Notes under the pieces: generated by a model
The model's database searches: none
What the model saw: the letters and a program-made list of their open reading frames with translations, nothing else
What the model was told of the DNA's origin: nothing
Shown: positions 15,391 through 25,530 of the stretch, piece after piece
How the letters are laid out: each line of letters begins with the position of its first letter
How positions within the stretch are numbered: the stretch's first letter is position 1
Made by a program: the position numbers and the translations under genes
DNA from: Natronincola ferrireducens
GTDB taxonomy: Bacteria > Bacillota > Clostridia > Peptostreptococcales > Natronincolaceae
Reading direction: 5' to 3'
DNA length: 64,000 bases
Assembly (NCBI RefSeq): GCF_900100845.1
Contig: NZ_FNFP01000002.1
Span: 124,001 to 188,000 of the forward strand

Positions 15391-15993
15391 ATGGATCAGA
15401 AGGGATTGTTGATTGTTATATCAGGACCTTCAGGGGCAGGAAAAGGAACGATTTGCAAGAGTCTACTTAATGCAAACAAGGATATAAAAATTTCTGTATC
15501 TGCTACTACTAGAAGTCCTAGAAAAGGTGAAGTAGAAGGAAAGAATTATTATTTTATTTCTAAAGAACAATTTGAGGAAATGCTACAGGAGGATGCTTTA
15601 TTAGAATATGCGAAGGTCTATGAAAATTATTATGGTACACCTAAAAACTATGTATTAGAAAACCTAGACAGTGGTAATGACGTTCTGTTAGAAATAGATA
15701 TAGTAGGAGCCCTTCAGGTTAAAGAGAAATTTAAGGATGGTATTTTTATTTTTATACTACCTCCTTCTTTGGAAGAACTGAAAAATAGAATTGTGGGTAG
15801 AGGAACAGAAAGTGATAAGGATATTGAAATACGATATGGCTGTGCTATTGAAGAAATTGAGCAAGTAATAAAATATGACTATGCTGTTATCAATGATGAT
15901 ATTGAAAGAGCTACAAGGGATGTAGAAGCTATTATTAAAGCTGAGAAATGTAAAGTTAGTAGAATGCATAACAACATAAAATCCATACTTTAA
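15391..15993 (+). CDS. gmk: Guanylate kinase
   Basis: Gmk phosphorylates GMP to GDP. The P-loop SGPSGAGKGTI (residues 10-20), the GMP-binding SATTRSPRKGEVEGKNYYF-type segment, EYAKVYENYYGTP, LEIDIVGALQVK and the RIVGRGTES region are intact. Length 200 is typical. SD AGAGGAG. Position between remA and rpoZ is conserved across Firmicutes. Confidence 0.96.
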   Translation: MDQKGLLIVISGPSGAGKGTICKSLLNANKDIKISVSATTRSPRKGEVEGKNYYFISKEQFEEMLQEDALLEYAKVYENYYGTPKNYVLENLDSGNDVLLEIDIVGALQVKEKFKDGIFIFILPPSLEELKNRIVGRGTESDKDIEIRYGCAIEEIEQVIKYDYAVINDDIERATRDVEAIIKAEKCKVSRMHNNIKSIL

Positions 15994-16007
15994 GGAGGTT
16001 TGATAAC

Positions 16008-16229
16008 ATGTTATATCCATCAACAAATGAGTTAATGACAAAGGTAGATAGTAGATATACTTTAGTGGTAGCAGTGGCTAAAAGAGCCCGTCAGTTAATA
16101 GACGGAAATGAACCAAAGGTGAAAGCTCCTTCTCTTAAACCAGTTTCTATAGCAACCCATGAAATTGTAGAAGATGTGGTGACCTATACACCAGCTGTAG
16201 AAGAGAAGGATAGAAAGGTTAATGAATAA
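16008..16229 (+). CDS. rpoZ: RNA polymerase omega subunit
   Basis: Omega supports assembly and stability of RNA polymerase. The 73-residue product has the family start MLYPSTNELMTKVDSRYTLV and the VAVAKRARQLIDG core. SD AAGGAGG. The stop TAA shares its last base with the ATG of coaBC, a one-base overlap that implies coupled translation. Confidence 0.92.
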   Translation: MLYPSTNELMTKVDSRYTLVVAVAKRARQLIDGNEPKVKAPSLKPVSIATHEIVEDVVTYTPAVEEKDRKVNE

Positions 16230-17422
16230 TGTTAAATAAAAAAAACATTGTGCTAGGAGTAACGGGAGGAATTGCTGTCTATAAAGCCTGTGATATTGTC
16301 AGTAGGCTTAAAAAGCTTTCTGCAAATGTAGACGTTATTATGACAAAAGCTGCTATGGAATTTGTCAACCCCCATACTTTCCAAGCATTAAGCCAAAATC
16401 CTGTTATTAAAGAAATTTTTGAAACCCCTAGACATTGGGATATAGAGCATATATCCTTAGCTCAAAAAGCGGATATTATTTTAGTAGCTCCTGCCACAGC
16501 AAATATTATAGGTAAAGTAGCCAATGGCATTGCTGATGATATGTTATCCACAACAATTATGGCATCAACTGCAAAGATTGTTTTTGCACCTGCCATGAAT
16601 ACAAAAATGTATGAAAATAAAATTTTTCAGTCTAATATGAAACGGTTAAAGGACTTAGGGTATGAATTTATCCCTCCACAATCAGGAAGATTAGCCTGTG
16701 GAGATATTGGGACAGGAAAATTAGCAGATGTTGATAAAATTATAGAGTTCCTTGTAGAACTTGAAACAGAGGAACAAGACTTGCTAGGTAAAAAAATATT
16801 AATTACTGCGGGACCGACGGCAGAAGCTATAGATCCTGTAAGGTTTATTACCAATCATTCCAGTGGCAAAATGGGTTATGCTTTAGCAGAGGCAGCCAGT
16901 AAAAGGGGTGCTGATGTTACCTTGATTGCAGGTCCCACTAAGCTAGCACCACCTATAGGTGTCAACCTTATTTCTATTAGAAGCACCCTGGACATGTATG
17001 CTGCTGTTATGAAGCATTTTCCTGAACAGGACATTGTTATTAAATCTGCTGCAGTAGCAGATTACCGGCCTGAAAATATTGCTGATAAAAAAATAAAAAA
17101 GGAAGAAGGTAACTTAACCTTAACCTTAGCAAGAAATCCTGATATTTTAGCAGAACTAGGAAAAATAAAAGAAAATAAAGTATTGGTGGGATTTGCAGCT
17201 GAAACAAACAATGTTATAGAGTATGCAAAAGAAAAAATCATAAAGAAAAACTTGGATTTTATTGTAGCTAATGATATTACTGAAGAAGGTGCGGGATTTG
17301 CTACTGACACGAATATTGTCTACTTAATTGATAAAAAGGGGGATGTTCGGAAAGTTGATAAAGCCACAAAACTAGAAATAGCTCATAATATCCTGAACAA
17401 AACAAAGGAATTTTTAAAATAA
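16229..17422 (+). CDS. coaBC: Bifunctional CoaBC (phosphopantothenoylcysteine decarboxylase/synthetase)
   Basis: CoaB joins cysteine to 4'-phosphopantothenate and CoaC decarboxylates the product, on the way to coenzyme A. The CoaC half has GVTGGIAVYKA, the PATANIIGKVANGIADD segment, PAMNTKMYEN and the flavin-site loop ACGDIGTGKLAD. The CoaB half starts at about residue 190 with ITAGPTAEAIDPVRFITN, HSSGKMGYA and later ANDI. Length 397 is typical. A clean terminator follows. Confidence 0.95.
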   Translation: MLNKKNIVLGVTGGIAVYKACDIVSRLKKLSANVDVIMTKAAMEFVNPHTFQALSQNPVIKEIFETPRHWDIEHISLAQKADIILVAPATANIIGKVANGIADDMLSTTIMASTAKIVFAPAMNTKMYENKIFQSNMKRLKDLGYEFIPPQSGRLACGDIGTGKLADVDKIIEFLVELETEEQDLLGKKILITAGPTAEAIDPVRFITNHSSGKMGYALAEAASKRGADVTLIAGPTKLAPPIGVNLISIRSTLDMYAAVMKHFPEQDIVIKSAAVADYRPENIADKKIKKEEGNLTLTLARNPDILAELGKIKENKVLVGFAAETNNVIEYAKEKIIKKNLDFIVANDITEEGAGFATDTNIVYLIDKKGDVRKVDKATKLEIAHNILNKTKEFLK

Positions 17423-17428
17423 TTATAG

Positions 17429-17453
17429 CCTGTATCTTTGGATACAGGTTTTT
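17429..17453 (+). terminator. Terminator after coaBC
   Basis: A perfect 8-bp stem CCTGTATC/GATACAGG with a TTTG loop is followed by TTTTT, seven bases after the stop codon. Confidence 0.9.
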
Positions 17454-17542
17454 CGTTACAAAGAGCACTTTTTCATTTAGGTAGAAATTTGATATAATAA
17501 AATAATATGAAACAAAAAGTTGTATGTTTTGGAGGTGATAGG

Positions 17543-20029
17543 GTGGGAGAGAATTTATACATAGCACAGGCTATTGTAAATAATAACAGTCTTCACACAG
17601 ATAAAATATTTGATTATAGCATACCAGAGGACCTCCAAGGAGTAGTGGCAAAGGGCATGAGGGTGATGGTTCCCTTTGGGATAGGTAATAATAGGTTAGA
17701 GGCTTATATACTTAATATAAAAAAAGAAGAAAAGGTAACCTACAAGCTAAAAGATATTTTATATCCTTTAGATGATAAACCAATTCTTACTGAGACTCAG
17801 ATTAAAATGATTTTATGGCTGAAAAATAAATATTTATGCAGATATATCGAAGCCATCCATTGTTTTTTGCCTTCTGGAATTGTTAATAAAGAAAAGAAAA
17901 TTGTTGAGCTTATAGAAAAAGATTGGCAGAAGGTTATTAGCAGGAATTCAAAAAATCAAATAGAGGTTTTAAGGATACTAGAAGATTTAGGTGGAAAAAT
18001 AACATTAGAAAAATTGTTTGGGAAACTATCTTTTAAAAATTTCCAATCTACGTTAAAAATTTTAGAGGAAAAAAATATTATAAAAATAGATTATAGCATT
18101 TCTTCTAGAATTAAAATACAAACTCAACAATATGCACAGCTAACCCTCAAGGATGATGAGGTGGACACTACAATAGCATCCTTAAAAAATGCTAAAAGAC
18201 AAAAGGAAATTTTACTGTTTTTAAAGGCCCATAAGGAATGTGCTGTGAAGGAATTGCTAGACATTTTAAAGGTTACTAGAAGCTCATTAAATGCTTTAAT
18301 AAGTAAGGGATATATTACTATAATTGACAAGGAACATAAGAGAGATCCTTTTAAAGATATTGTATTTAAAGATTTTCCAAAGCTTGTTCCAAATTCCCAG
18401 CAAAAAAAGGTTATTGACGTAATTACCAATTACATCAAGGAGGAAAAAGCCCATACATTTTTACTCCATGGAATAACTGGAAGTGGAAAAACAGAAATTT
18501 ATTTACAGTTAATGGAACAAGTCCTAAAAAAAGATAAGCAGGGAATTATTTTAGTTCCAGAAATAGCCTTAACTCCCCAAACAGTTGAGCGATTTTATGG
18601 AAGATTTGGAGAAGGAATAGCTGTTTTACACAGTAACCTTTCCGATGGAGAAAGATTTGATGAGTGGCGAAAAATTACTGAAGGAAAAGTAAATATTGCT
18701 ATAGGAGCTAGGTCCGCTATATTTGCACCCTTTAAAAATCTTGGTATGGTTATTATTGATGAAGAACATGAAAATACGTATAAATCTGAAATCAATCCTA
18801 AATACCACGCTATAGAGGTAGCCAACTATCGTAGTAAGGAGGAGGGAGCTATTGTTGTACTAGGCTCTGCCACCCCTTCTATAGAAAGTTATTATAAAGG
18901 AGAACAAAAAGAAGTTTCACTATTTACTTTAACAAAGCGAGCTACAGCTTCGGATTTGCCAGAGGTAGAAATAATCGATATGAGGAAGGAATTAGACAAT
19001 GGAAACAAAAGTATATTAAGTCATACATTGTTTTCTGCAATACAGCAAAACTTAGAAGTTAATAAACAGACAATACTGTTTTTAAATAGAAGGGGATTTG
19101 CAACCTTTGTCAGCTGTAGACAATGTGGTTACGTAGTAAAATGTAAGCATTGTGACATTGCTATGACCCATCATAAAAACATGAAAAATCTACAGTGTCA
19201 TTATTGTGGAGATAAAATACAAGAACCTGAAACCTGTCCTTCATGTAGTAGTTCCAATATAAATTACTTTGGTGCTGGAACCCAACGGATAGAAAGTTTA
19301 ATTAATACTTATTTTCCTAAAGCTATTATCGAGAGGATGGATATGGATTCCACAATAGTAAAGGGGTCCCATCAAAGGATTTTAGAGAAGTTTAAAAAAG
19401 GAAAAATAGATATCTTAGTGGGGACACAAATGATTTCTAAAGGATTAGATTTTCCTAATGTAACATTGGTGGGGGTTATTTCTGCAGATGCCTCGTTAAA
19501 CCTACCGGACTTTCGAGCTTCAGAAAAGACCTTTCAATTAGTAACCCAGGTGGCAGGAAGGGCTGGGAGAGGATTGGATAAGGGTAGAGTAATTTTACAA
19601 ACCTACAATCCAGAACATTATAGCATCTATACAGCAGCAAATCATGATTTTGAAAGCTTTTATAAAGAAGAATTACTGCTTAGGAAAGAATTTATTTATC
19701 CACCTTTTGTTCAGCTAATTAATATTTGTTTTACCGGCAAAAATGAAAAGGAAGTTTATATTGTTTCAGAAAAAATTACAAACAATATAAAATATATATT
19801 GCAGGCCAAAGGTTATAGCCAATACAATGAAATTGTCTTTGGTCCCAATCCTGCTATTATATCAAAGATTAATGAAAAGTTTAGATATCAAATATTATTA
19901 AAAAACCATGAAGTTCCCTATCATCTTTTAAGATCTATTGTAAAATATTTATTATTAGATAAGCGACAGAAGTTTATACCGTCAACCATTACTGTAAGCA
20001 TTGATATTGATCCCTTATATATTATGTAA
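17543..20029 (+). CDS. priA: Primosomal protein N' (PriA helicase)
   Basis: PriA restarts stalled or collapsed replication forks by loading the replisome at D-loops and forks. The N-terminal 3'-DNA-binding domain ([18 protein letters not shown]), a Walker [12 protein letters not shown], a DEEH box ([11 protein letters not shown]), the paired cysteine zinc motifs ([13 protein letters not shown] and CHYC...CPSC) inserted in the helicase domain, and helicase motif [11 protein letters not shown] are all present. I set the start at GTG 17543, behind GGAGGTGAT, which makes 828 residues; the upstream ATG 17507 lacks an SD. Confidence 0.95.
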   Translation: MGENLYIAQAIVNNNSLHTDKIFDYSIPEDLQGVVAKGMRVMVPFGIGNNRLEAYILNIKKEEKVTYKLKDILYPLDDKPILTETQIKMILWLKNKYLCRYIEAIHCFLPSGIVNKEKKIVELIEKDWQKVISRNSKNQIEVLRILEDLGGKITLEKLFGKLSFKNFQSTLKILEEKNIIKIDYSISSRIKIQTQQYAQLTLKDDEVDTTIASLKNAKRQKEILLFLKAHKECAVKELLDILKVTRSSLNALISKGYITIIDKEHKRDPFKDIVFKDFPKLVPNSQQKKVIDVITNYIKEEKAHTFLLHGITGSGKTEIYLQLMEQVLKKDKQGIILVPEIALTPQTVERFYGRFGEGIAVLHSNLSDGERFDEWRKITEGKVNIAIGARSAIFAPFKNLGMVIIDEEHENTYKSEINPKYHAIEVANYRSKEEGAIVVLGSATPSIESYYKGEQKEVSLFTLTKRATASDLPEVEIIDMRKELDNGNKSILSHTLFSAIQQNLEVNKQTILFLNRRGFATFVSCRQCGYVVKCKHCDIAMTHHKNMKNLQCHYCGDKIQEPETCPSCSSSNINYFGAGTQRIESLINTYFPKAIIERMDMDSTIVKGSHQRILEKFKKGKIDILVGTQMISKGLDFPNVTLVGVISADASLNLPDFRASEKTFQLVTQVAGRAGRGLDKGRVILQTYNPEHYSIYTAANHDFESFYKEELLLRKEFIYPPFVQLINICFTGKNEKEVYIVSEKITNNIKYILQAKGYSQYNEIVFGPNPAIISKINEKFRYQILLKNHEVPYHLLRSIVKYLLLDKRQKFIPSTITVSIDIDPLYIM

Positions 20030-20048
20030 ATTTGTTAGGAGGAAGAAT

Positions 20049-20492
20049 ATGGCTATTAGAATAATTAGACAAGAGGATGATCCCGTTTTAAGAAAGACGG
20101 CCAAGGTAGTAGAAGAAATCGATAAAAAGATTCATGTATTGATAGAAGATATGATAGAAACCATGTATGATGCTGATGGGGTAGGGCTGGCTGCTCCACA
20201 GATTGGTATTTTGAAAAGAATTATTGTCATCGATATTGGTGAAGGTCCTATAGAACTTATCAATCCAGAAATTTTTGAGAAAACCGGAGAACAATGTGAT
20301 ACCGAAGGTTGTTTAAGTCTTCCGGGAAGATCGGGGGAGGTTGTCCGGCCCAGAAGAGTTAAAGTAAAAGGAGTAAACAGACAAGGTAAAGAAGTAGTTA
20401 TAGAAGCTACTGGTTTGCTGGCAAGAGTCTTGTGTCATGAAATTGATCATTTAAATGGTATCCTATTTATAGATAGAATAAAAGATGAATAG
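20049..20492 (+). CDS. def: Peptide deformylase
   Basis: Def removes the formyl group from the N-terminal methionine of new proteins. All three motifs are present: [18 protein letters not shown] (metal-binding Cys) and HEIDHLNG (two metal-binding His and catalytic Glu). The ATG 20049 follows AGGAGGAAGA and gives 147 residues; the longer frame reaching into priA has no support. It is followed within a few bases by fmt, the enzyme that makes its substrate. Confidence 0.95.
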   Translation: MAIRIIRQEDDPVLRKTAKVVEEIDKKIHVLIEDMIETMYDADGVGLAAPQIGILKRIIVIDIGEGPIELINPEIFEKTGEQCDTEGCLSLPGRSGEVVRPRRVKVKGVNRQGKEVVIEATGLLARVLCHEIDHLNGILFIDRIKDE

Positions 20493-20503
20493 AGGTGAAG
20501 GTG

Positions 20504-21469
20504 ATGAAAATCATTTTTATGGGAACACCGGATTTTGCAGTACCATCTCTAGAGGTTTTAATCCAAGAAAACCATGAGATTTTAGGGGTTTTTACTCAAC
20601 CAGATAGACCGAAGGGCAGGGGAAAAAAAGTAGCTATGTCCCCCGTGAAGGAAAAAGCTTTAGAATATAATTTTGATGTATATCAGCCAACTACATTGAG
20701 AAGTCCAGAAGTGGTATCTACGATAAAAAATATGAAACCCGACCTCATGGTGGTGGTGGCCTATGGTCAAATTTTGACAAAAGAAATACTAGATATACCA
20801 CCTTTAGGGTGTGTGAATGTTCATGCTTCTCTGTTGCCTAGGTATAGAGGTGCTGGACCTATTCAATGGGCTTTGATTAATGGTGAAAAAACAACCGGAA
20901 TCACCACCATGTATATGGATGAAGGTCTCGATACAGGAGATATGATCTTAAAAGAAGAAATTTTTATTTCTCAAAATGAAACTGCTGTAGAGCTTCATGA
21001 TAGATTAGCCCTTTTAGGTGGAAAGCTATTAAAGGAAACCATTAAACACATAATTGATGGAACTGCCCCTAGGGAAAAACAAAACCATGAAAAATCTACC
21101 TATGCCCCTAGACTTACTAAAGAACTAGGAGAGATCCAATGGAATAAAAACGCTGAGGAGATTCATAACTTAATAAGAGGAACAATACCTTGGCCAATGG
21201 CTTATACCACATATCTTGATAAAACTATGAAAATATGGAGAAGTGATGTGGAAAAAAGTCCTGGTCCCCATCAACCTGGAGAAATCGTCGAAGTAACAAA
21301 AAATAAAATTTACGTAGGAACTGGGAAAGATTTATTGGTAATAGAGGAACTACAATTTAGTGGGGGGAAACGATTATCAACAAAGGACTTCTTAGTAGGT
21401 AATAGCATAGAAAAGCATGTAATCCTAGGAGGATCATATGGAAATAAACAAGAAAATTGCAAGAGATAG
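20504..21469 (+). CDS. fmt: Methionyl-tRNA formyltransferase
   Basis: Fmt transfers a formyl group from 10-formyl-THF to initiator Met-tRNA. Visible are MGTPDFAVPSLE, the folate-site motif NVHASLLPRYRGAGPIQWA, DEGLDTGDM and the C-terminal tRNA-binding domain (from about residue 205) with GTIPWPMAYT. ATG 20504 is preferred because AGAGGTGA at 20491-20498 is its SD. Its 3' end overlaps the start of the DUF116 gene by 32 bases. Confidence 0.95.
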   Translation: MKIIFMGTPDFAVPSLEVLIQENHEILGVFTQPDRPKGRGKKVAMSPVKEKALEYNFDVYQPTTLRSPEVVSTIKNMKPDLMVVVAYGQILTKEILDIPPLGCVNVHASLLPRYRGAGPIQWALINGEKTTGITTMYMDEGLDTGDMILKEEIFISQNETAVELHDRLALLGGKLLKETIKHIIDGTAPREKQNHEKSTYAPRLTKELGEIQWNKNAEEIHNLIRGTIPWPMAYTTYLDKTMKIWRSDVEKSPGPHQPGEIVEVTKNKIYVGTGKDLLVIEELQFSGGKRLSTKDFLVGNSIEKHVILGGSYGNKQENCKR

Positions 21470-22211
21470 CTCCTCAAAAACCTTTGCTATCCTATTAATT
21501 GTGATGCTAATGATAGTATTGGCTTTATCAGGAATAATATTTTGGCTATCCCTAAAGGAAAGTACAATCTTTTATCAAATCATTGGTTTTGGGAGTATGA
21601 TATTTCTATTAATCATGGGGCTGTCCATAGGCTTAACTATTTTTGCTGTAATGATGTTATGGTATAATAAAAGAGTTCCTTCCATGGCGATAACTGTGAT
21701 GGAGATTTTTATTCATGCTTCCTATCCCATCATTATAGCCTTAGGCAAGCTATTAAAATATGATAAAAATACTATCAGAAGGGCATACACCAACTTAAAT
21801 AATCAATTGGTCCTAACTAGAGGGTATAAATTTAAGGGGGAAGACGTATTGATATTGACACCCCATTGTATTCAGAAATCCTCTTGTCCCCATAAAATCA
21901 CCAACAATATATATAACTGTAAAAGGTGTGGTCTTTGTAATGTTGATAGATTAATAGATTTTAAAGAAAGATATAGCATTAATTTTAGTATTGTTACAGG
22001 AGGCACCCTGGCAAGAAAGATGATACAGGATTTAAAGCCAAGGGCCATCATTGCCATTGCTTGCGAGAGGGATCTTTTCAGTGGTTTGATGGATGTTAAA
22101 AGAATTCCTATACTAGCTATTGTCAATAAACGCCCAGAAGGACCCTGTATTAATACACAAGTGGATTTAAAGGAAGTAGAGAAAGGAATTTTACATTTTA
22201 TAAAGGAGTGA
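21438..22211 (+). CDS. DUF116 family membrane protein with cysteine cluster
   Basis: Two or three hydrophobic segments fill residues 15-110. The C-terminal half has the DUF116 core: TPHCIQKSSCPHKI, then CKRCGLC, then a region with AIACERDL and PEGPCINT. The cysteines could bind a metal or an iron-sulfur cluster, but no function has been shown for the family. ATG follows AGGAGG inside the 3' end of fmt. It lies among rRNA and translation-modification genes (fmt, rsmB, rlmN), an association seen in many clostridia. Confidence 0.85.
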   Translation: MEINKKIARDSSSKTFAILLIVMLMIVLALSGIIFWLSLKESTIFYQIIGFGSMIFLLIMGLSIGLTIFAVMMLWYNKRVPSMAITVMEIFIHASYPIIIALGKLLKYDKNTIRRAYTNLNNQLVLTRGYKFKGEDVLILTPHCIQKSSCPHKITNNIYNCKRCGLCNVDRLIDFKERYSINFSIVTGGTLARKMIQDLKPRAIIAIACERDLFSGLMDVKRIPILAIVNKRPEGPCINTQVDLKEVEKGILHFIKE

Positions 22212-22217
22212 TAAAGT

Positions 22218-22907
22218 ATGTATTTTATGCCTTTTGATTCAAGTATGATGATTTTAATTCCAGCCATTATATTTACCATGTATGCCCAAAGTAAGGTAAA
22301 AACAACTTTTAATAAATATTTAAGAATGCCTACTAAAAAAGGTTATACAGGATATGATGTAGCAAGAACCCTATTAGATCAAAATGACTTAAGGAATGTT
22401 CCGATAGAAATGGCTAGAGGGCATTTGTCGGATCATTATGATCCAAGAGGAAGGGTTTTAAGATTATCCAACGAGGTATATCGTGGAAGTTCTGTTGCTT
22501 CCATCAGTGTTGCAGCCCATGAGGTAGGTCATGCAATACAGCATGCTAGAGGATATGTTCCATTAACCTTTAGAAATGCTATATTCCCTGTAGCCAGCTT
22601 TGGCTCTTCTGCAGCATGGTTCTTTATTATGGCAGGCTTTTTGATCAGTGGATTTGAAGTTTTACTAGACGTAGGTATTTTATTGTATGCAGCAGCTGTG
22701 CTATTTCAAGTGGTAACCCTACCAGTGGAGTTTAATGCCAGTAGCAGAGCCTTAAGGCTTTTAGATGCTAATGGTTTTATTTCTAGGGATGAGTATAAAC
22801 CTTCTCAAAAAGTTTTGAAGGCGGCAGCATTAACTTATGTAGCTGCAATGGCAGCAGCTGTTGCACAATTGCTTAGATTTATTGTGTTAAGAAATAGAAG
22901 AAATTAA
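22218..22907 (+). CDS. Membrane zinc metallopeptidase, YugP family
   Basis: The 229-residue product has the HEVGH zinc-protease motif (in SVAAHEVGHAIQHARGY, at about residue 98), an N-terminal hydrophobic segment, two or three further membrane segments at about 118-170 and 205-225, and the third-ligand region EFNASSRALRLL. This matches Zn_peptidase_2/YugP proteins, whose substrate is not known. It stops before a terminator and is the last gene of the priA-led unit. Confidence 0.88.
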   Translation: MYFMPFDSSMMILIPAIIFTMYAQSKVKTTFNKYLRMPTKKGYTGYDVARTLLDQNDLRNVPIEMARGHLSDHYDPRGRVLRLSNEVYRGSSVASISVAAHEVGHAIQHARGYVPLTFRNAIFPVASFGSSAAWFFIMAGFLISGFEVLLDVGILLYAAAVLFQVVTLPVEFNASSRALRLLDANGFISRDEYKPSQKVLKAAALTYVAAMAAAVAQLLRFIVLRNRRN

Positions 22908-22936
22908 TAAAGGCGTGAAAACGCCTTTATTTTTTG
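22908..22936 (+). terminator. Terminator after the zinc peptidase gene
   Basis: TAAAGGCGT and ACGCCTTTA form a 9-bp perfect stem with a GAAA tetraloop, followed by six T residues. Confidence 0.92.
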
Positions 22937-23026
22937 GGTAAAATATCTCTATGAAGAAGAATATGCAAATATATTTATATGCATTGATACATCATATATA
23001 ATAATTATAAATAGGAGGTAATAGGG

Positions 23027-24364
23027 ATGGATGCTAGGGAAGGTGCTTTGAAGGTTTTATATGAAATAGAAGTAAACAAAGCCTATTCTAACATAGCTTT
23101 AAATAAAGAAATAAAAAGCAAACCATATACAAAGCTTGACAGAAATTTTATTACTGAATTGGTCTATGGAACTTTGGAAAATTTAATATTTATCGATTAT
23201 GTTTTACAGCAGTTCTCTGCTATGAAGTTAAAAAAAATTAATCCTTGGGCTTTAAATATACTTAGGATGGGTATATACCAAATTCTATTTTTAGATAAAA
23301 TCCCACCCTTTGCAGCTGTAAATGAAGGGGTAAATTTATCTAAAAAATATTGTAAAAGAGCCTCAGGTTTTATCAATGGCATCTTAAGAAATATCATTAG
23401 AAATCAAGGAACTATCAACATGCCTGATAGGAAAGAAAATTTATTGGAGTATTTATCCATAAAATATTCCCATCCCCAATGGATGGTTAAAAGATTTTTA
23501 AGTTATTATTCTGAGGATTTTACAGAAGAACTGCTAAAGGTAAATAATGAGACACCTAAGCTTTATATAAGAGTGAATACTTTAAAAACCACTGTTGAAG
23601 ATGTAATAGAATTGCTGCAACAGCAGGAAATCAAAGCAGAAAAAAACCCTTATCTTTCGGAAGCCTTGGTCATTGAAGGTGGGTTTAGTGATTTAGAAGC
23701 TTTAGATGCATATAAAAAAGGACTGATACATATTCAAGATTTTAGTTCTATGCTGGTGGCCAGGATTTTAGACCCTAAAGAGGGTGAATTTATTATTGAT
23801 GTATGTAGTGCTCCAGGTGGAAAGACCACCCATATAGCCCAGCTCATGAAAAACAAAGGACAAGTACTGGCCAGAGATATCTACGACCATAAATTGAAAT
23901 TAATAAAGAACAATGCAAAAAGATTAGGCATCAAAATAATTAAGACAGAAAAATTTAATGGTAAGGACCTAGATCATGGTTTAATAGAAAAGGCTGATAA
24001 GGTTTTAGTAGATGCCCCATGTTCAGGCTTGGGAATTATTAGAAGAAAGCCAGAAATTAAATATCGTAAAGAGGCTGATGATATAAAGATTATTACAGAA
24101 CTACAGCTTAAAATACTTATAAATGCTTCCAAATATGTAAAACCTGGTGGAGAACTACTTTATAGTACCTGCACTATTGATCCCAATGAGAACAATGGGG
24201 TAGTGGAAAGATTTTTAAAGGAAAATCCCCGATATCAGCTAATTGACATCAATCAACAGTATCCATTGATTTTACCAGGGGAATATCAAGAAAAAATGAT
24301 TCAACTGTACCCTAATCTTCATGGAACTGATGGATTCTTTATTGCAAAGCTAAAGAAGAAATAA
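23027..24364 (+). CDS. rsmB: 16S rRNA m5C967 methyltransferase RsmB
   Basis: The N-terminal NusB-like domain (residues about 1-130, with DRNFITELVYGTLE) is followed by the SAM-dependent methyltransferase domain with DVCSAPGGKTTH, VLVDAPCSGLGIIRRKPE and YSTCTIDPNENN, which supply both catalytic cysteines. Length 445 is typical. SD TAGGAGG. It is followed by rlmN after 30 bases, the conserved rsmB-rlmN-prpC-prkC-rsgA-rpe order. Confidence 0.94.
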   Translation: MDAREGALKVLYEIEVNKAYSNIALNKEIKSKPYTKLDRNFITELVYGTLENLIFIDYVLQQFSAMKLKKINPWALNILRMGIYQILFLDKIPPFAAVNEGVNLSKKYCKRASGFINGILRNIIRNQGTINMPDRKENLLEYLSIKYSHPQWMVKRFLSYYSEDFTEELLKVNNETPKLYIRVNTLKTTVEDVIELLQQQEIKAEKNPYLSEALVIEGGFSDLEALDAYKKGLIHIQDFSSMLVARILDPKEGEFIIDVCSAPGGKTTHIAQLMKNKGQVLARDIYDHKLKLIKNNAKRLGIKIIKTEKFNGKDLDHGLIEKADKVLVDAPCSGLGIIRRKPEIKYRKEADDIKIITELQLKILINASKYVKPGGELLYSTCTIDPNENNGVVERFLKENPRYQLIDINQQYPLILPGEYQEKMIQLYPNLHGTDGFFIAKLKKK

Positions 24365-24394
24365 ATATACGATAGTGTGCTAGGAGGTTTATCA

Positions 24395-25429
24395 TTGGAA
24401 AAATTAGATTTACTGAGTTTATCATTAGAGGAAACCCAAGACCTAATAGATGGAATGGGAGAAAAGAAGTATAGGGGAAAACAGATTTTTCAATGGGTGA
24501 ACAAAGGAATAAAAGATTTTGAGGATATGATGAATATACCAAAAGCTTTAAGGGAAAGGCTACAAGAAAATACTTTTATAACCCATATTCAGATGGAAAA
24601 GAAATTAATTTCTAATATAGATAATACAAGAAAATATTTATTTTTATTAGATGACGGCAACATTATAGAAGCAGTTGTGATGAGATATAAGCATGGTTTA
24701 ACAGCCTGCATTTCTTCTCAAGTAGGCTGCTTAATGGGTTGTAGCTTTTGTGCTTCTACCAAGGGAGGATTAATAAGAAACCTAAGGGCAGGGGAAATGA
24801 TGGATCAAATCCTCTTGATGCAAAAGGATTTAAATGAAAGGATATCTAATATTGTTTTGATGGGTAGTGGAGAACCATTACATAACTACCAGGAGGTCAT
24901 TAAATTTCTTAAAATAGTCAATAATGAAAATGGGTTAAATATTGGCAATAGACATATAACCCTATCCACCTGTGGATTAATACCAGAAATTAAAAAATTG
25001 GCAGACCTCCAGATACCTATTAACTTAGCTATATCTCTTCATGCCCCCAATGATGGACTAAGACAACAGATGATGCCAATAGCCAAGAAGTATAATATTA
25101 AGGAGCTTATTGAAGCATGTAAATACTATTTAGAAAAAAATAATAGACGAATAACTTTTGAATATGCTTTGGTAAAAGGGGTTAATGATGAGGAAAATCA
25201 TGCTCATCAATTAAGTGAGCTTTTGAAGGGAATGCTTTGTCATGTAAATCTAATCCCAGTCAATACTGTAGTAGAGAGCAATTATGAAAAGTCTAGTAAT
25301 CAAAAGATTAATCTATTTCAAAAGGTTTTAAAGGAAAGAGGTATAGAAACTACCATTAGAAGAGAAATGGGAAGTGACATAAATGCTGCTTGTGGACAGC
25401 TTAGAAATAATTATTTAAATAGGGATTGA
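24395..25429 (+). CDS. rlmN: Dual-specificity RNA m2A methyltransferase RlmN
   Basis: RlmN is a radical SAM enzyme that methylates C2 of A2503 in 23S rRNA and A37 of some tRNAs. The cluster motif CLMGCSFC (CxxxCxxC), GRGGxx-like MGSGEPLHNY, LSTCGLIPEI, ISLHAPND and the C-terminal DINAACGQL with the catalytic Cys are present. I set the start at TTG 24395 because AGGAGG (24381-24386) is its SD; the GTG at 24377 lies upstream of it. The product is then 344 residues, the family length. Confidence 0.95.
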   Translation: MEKLDLLSLSLEETQDLIDGMGEKKYRGKQIFQWVNKGIKDFEDMMNIPKALRERLQENTFITHIQMEKKLISNIDNTRKYLFLLDDGNIIEAVVMRYKHGLTACISSQVGCLMGCSFCASTKGGLIRNLRAGEMMDQILLMQKDLNERISNIVLMGSGEPLHNYQEVIKFLKIVNNENGLNIGNRHITLSTCGLIPEIKKLADLQIPINLAISLHAPNDGLRQQMMPIAKKYNIKELIEACKYYLEKNNRRITFEYALVKGVNDEENHAHQLSELLKGMLCHVNLIPVNTVVESNYEKSSNQKINLFQKVLKERGIETTIRREMGSDINAACGQLRNNYLNRD

Positions 25430-25496
25430 AGATAATAATTTCTACTAAAAAAATAATCAATAGAAACCTCTAAAATTGAAGGGTTTGGTACAAAAC

Positions 25497-25503
25497 TGTC
25501 GAA
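25497..25503 (+). promoter_or_regulatory. Isolated Spo0A-box match before prpC
   Basis: TGTCGAA matches the 0A box perfectly but lies only 28 bases before the prpC start, with no clear promoter around it. It may be chance. Confidence 0.2.
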
Positions 25504-25530
25504 TATGTATATCGATAGGAGGGAGTAATT

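Noticed and set aside
17507-17542. ATG 17507 as the priA start
   Set aside because: No SD precedes it, and the frame between it and GTG 17543 contains the strong SD GGAGGTGAT for the latter.
21872-22279. 135-codon minus-strand ORF across the DUF116 and zinc peptidase genes
   Set aside because: It is antisense to two supported genes and has no family resemblance.
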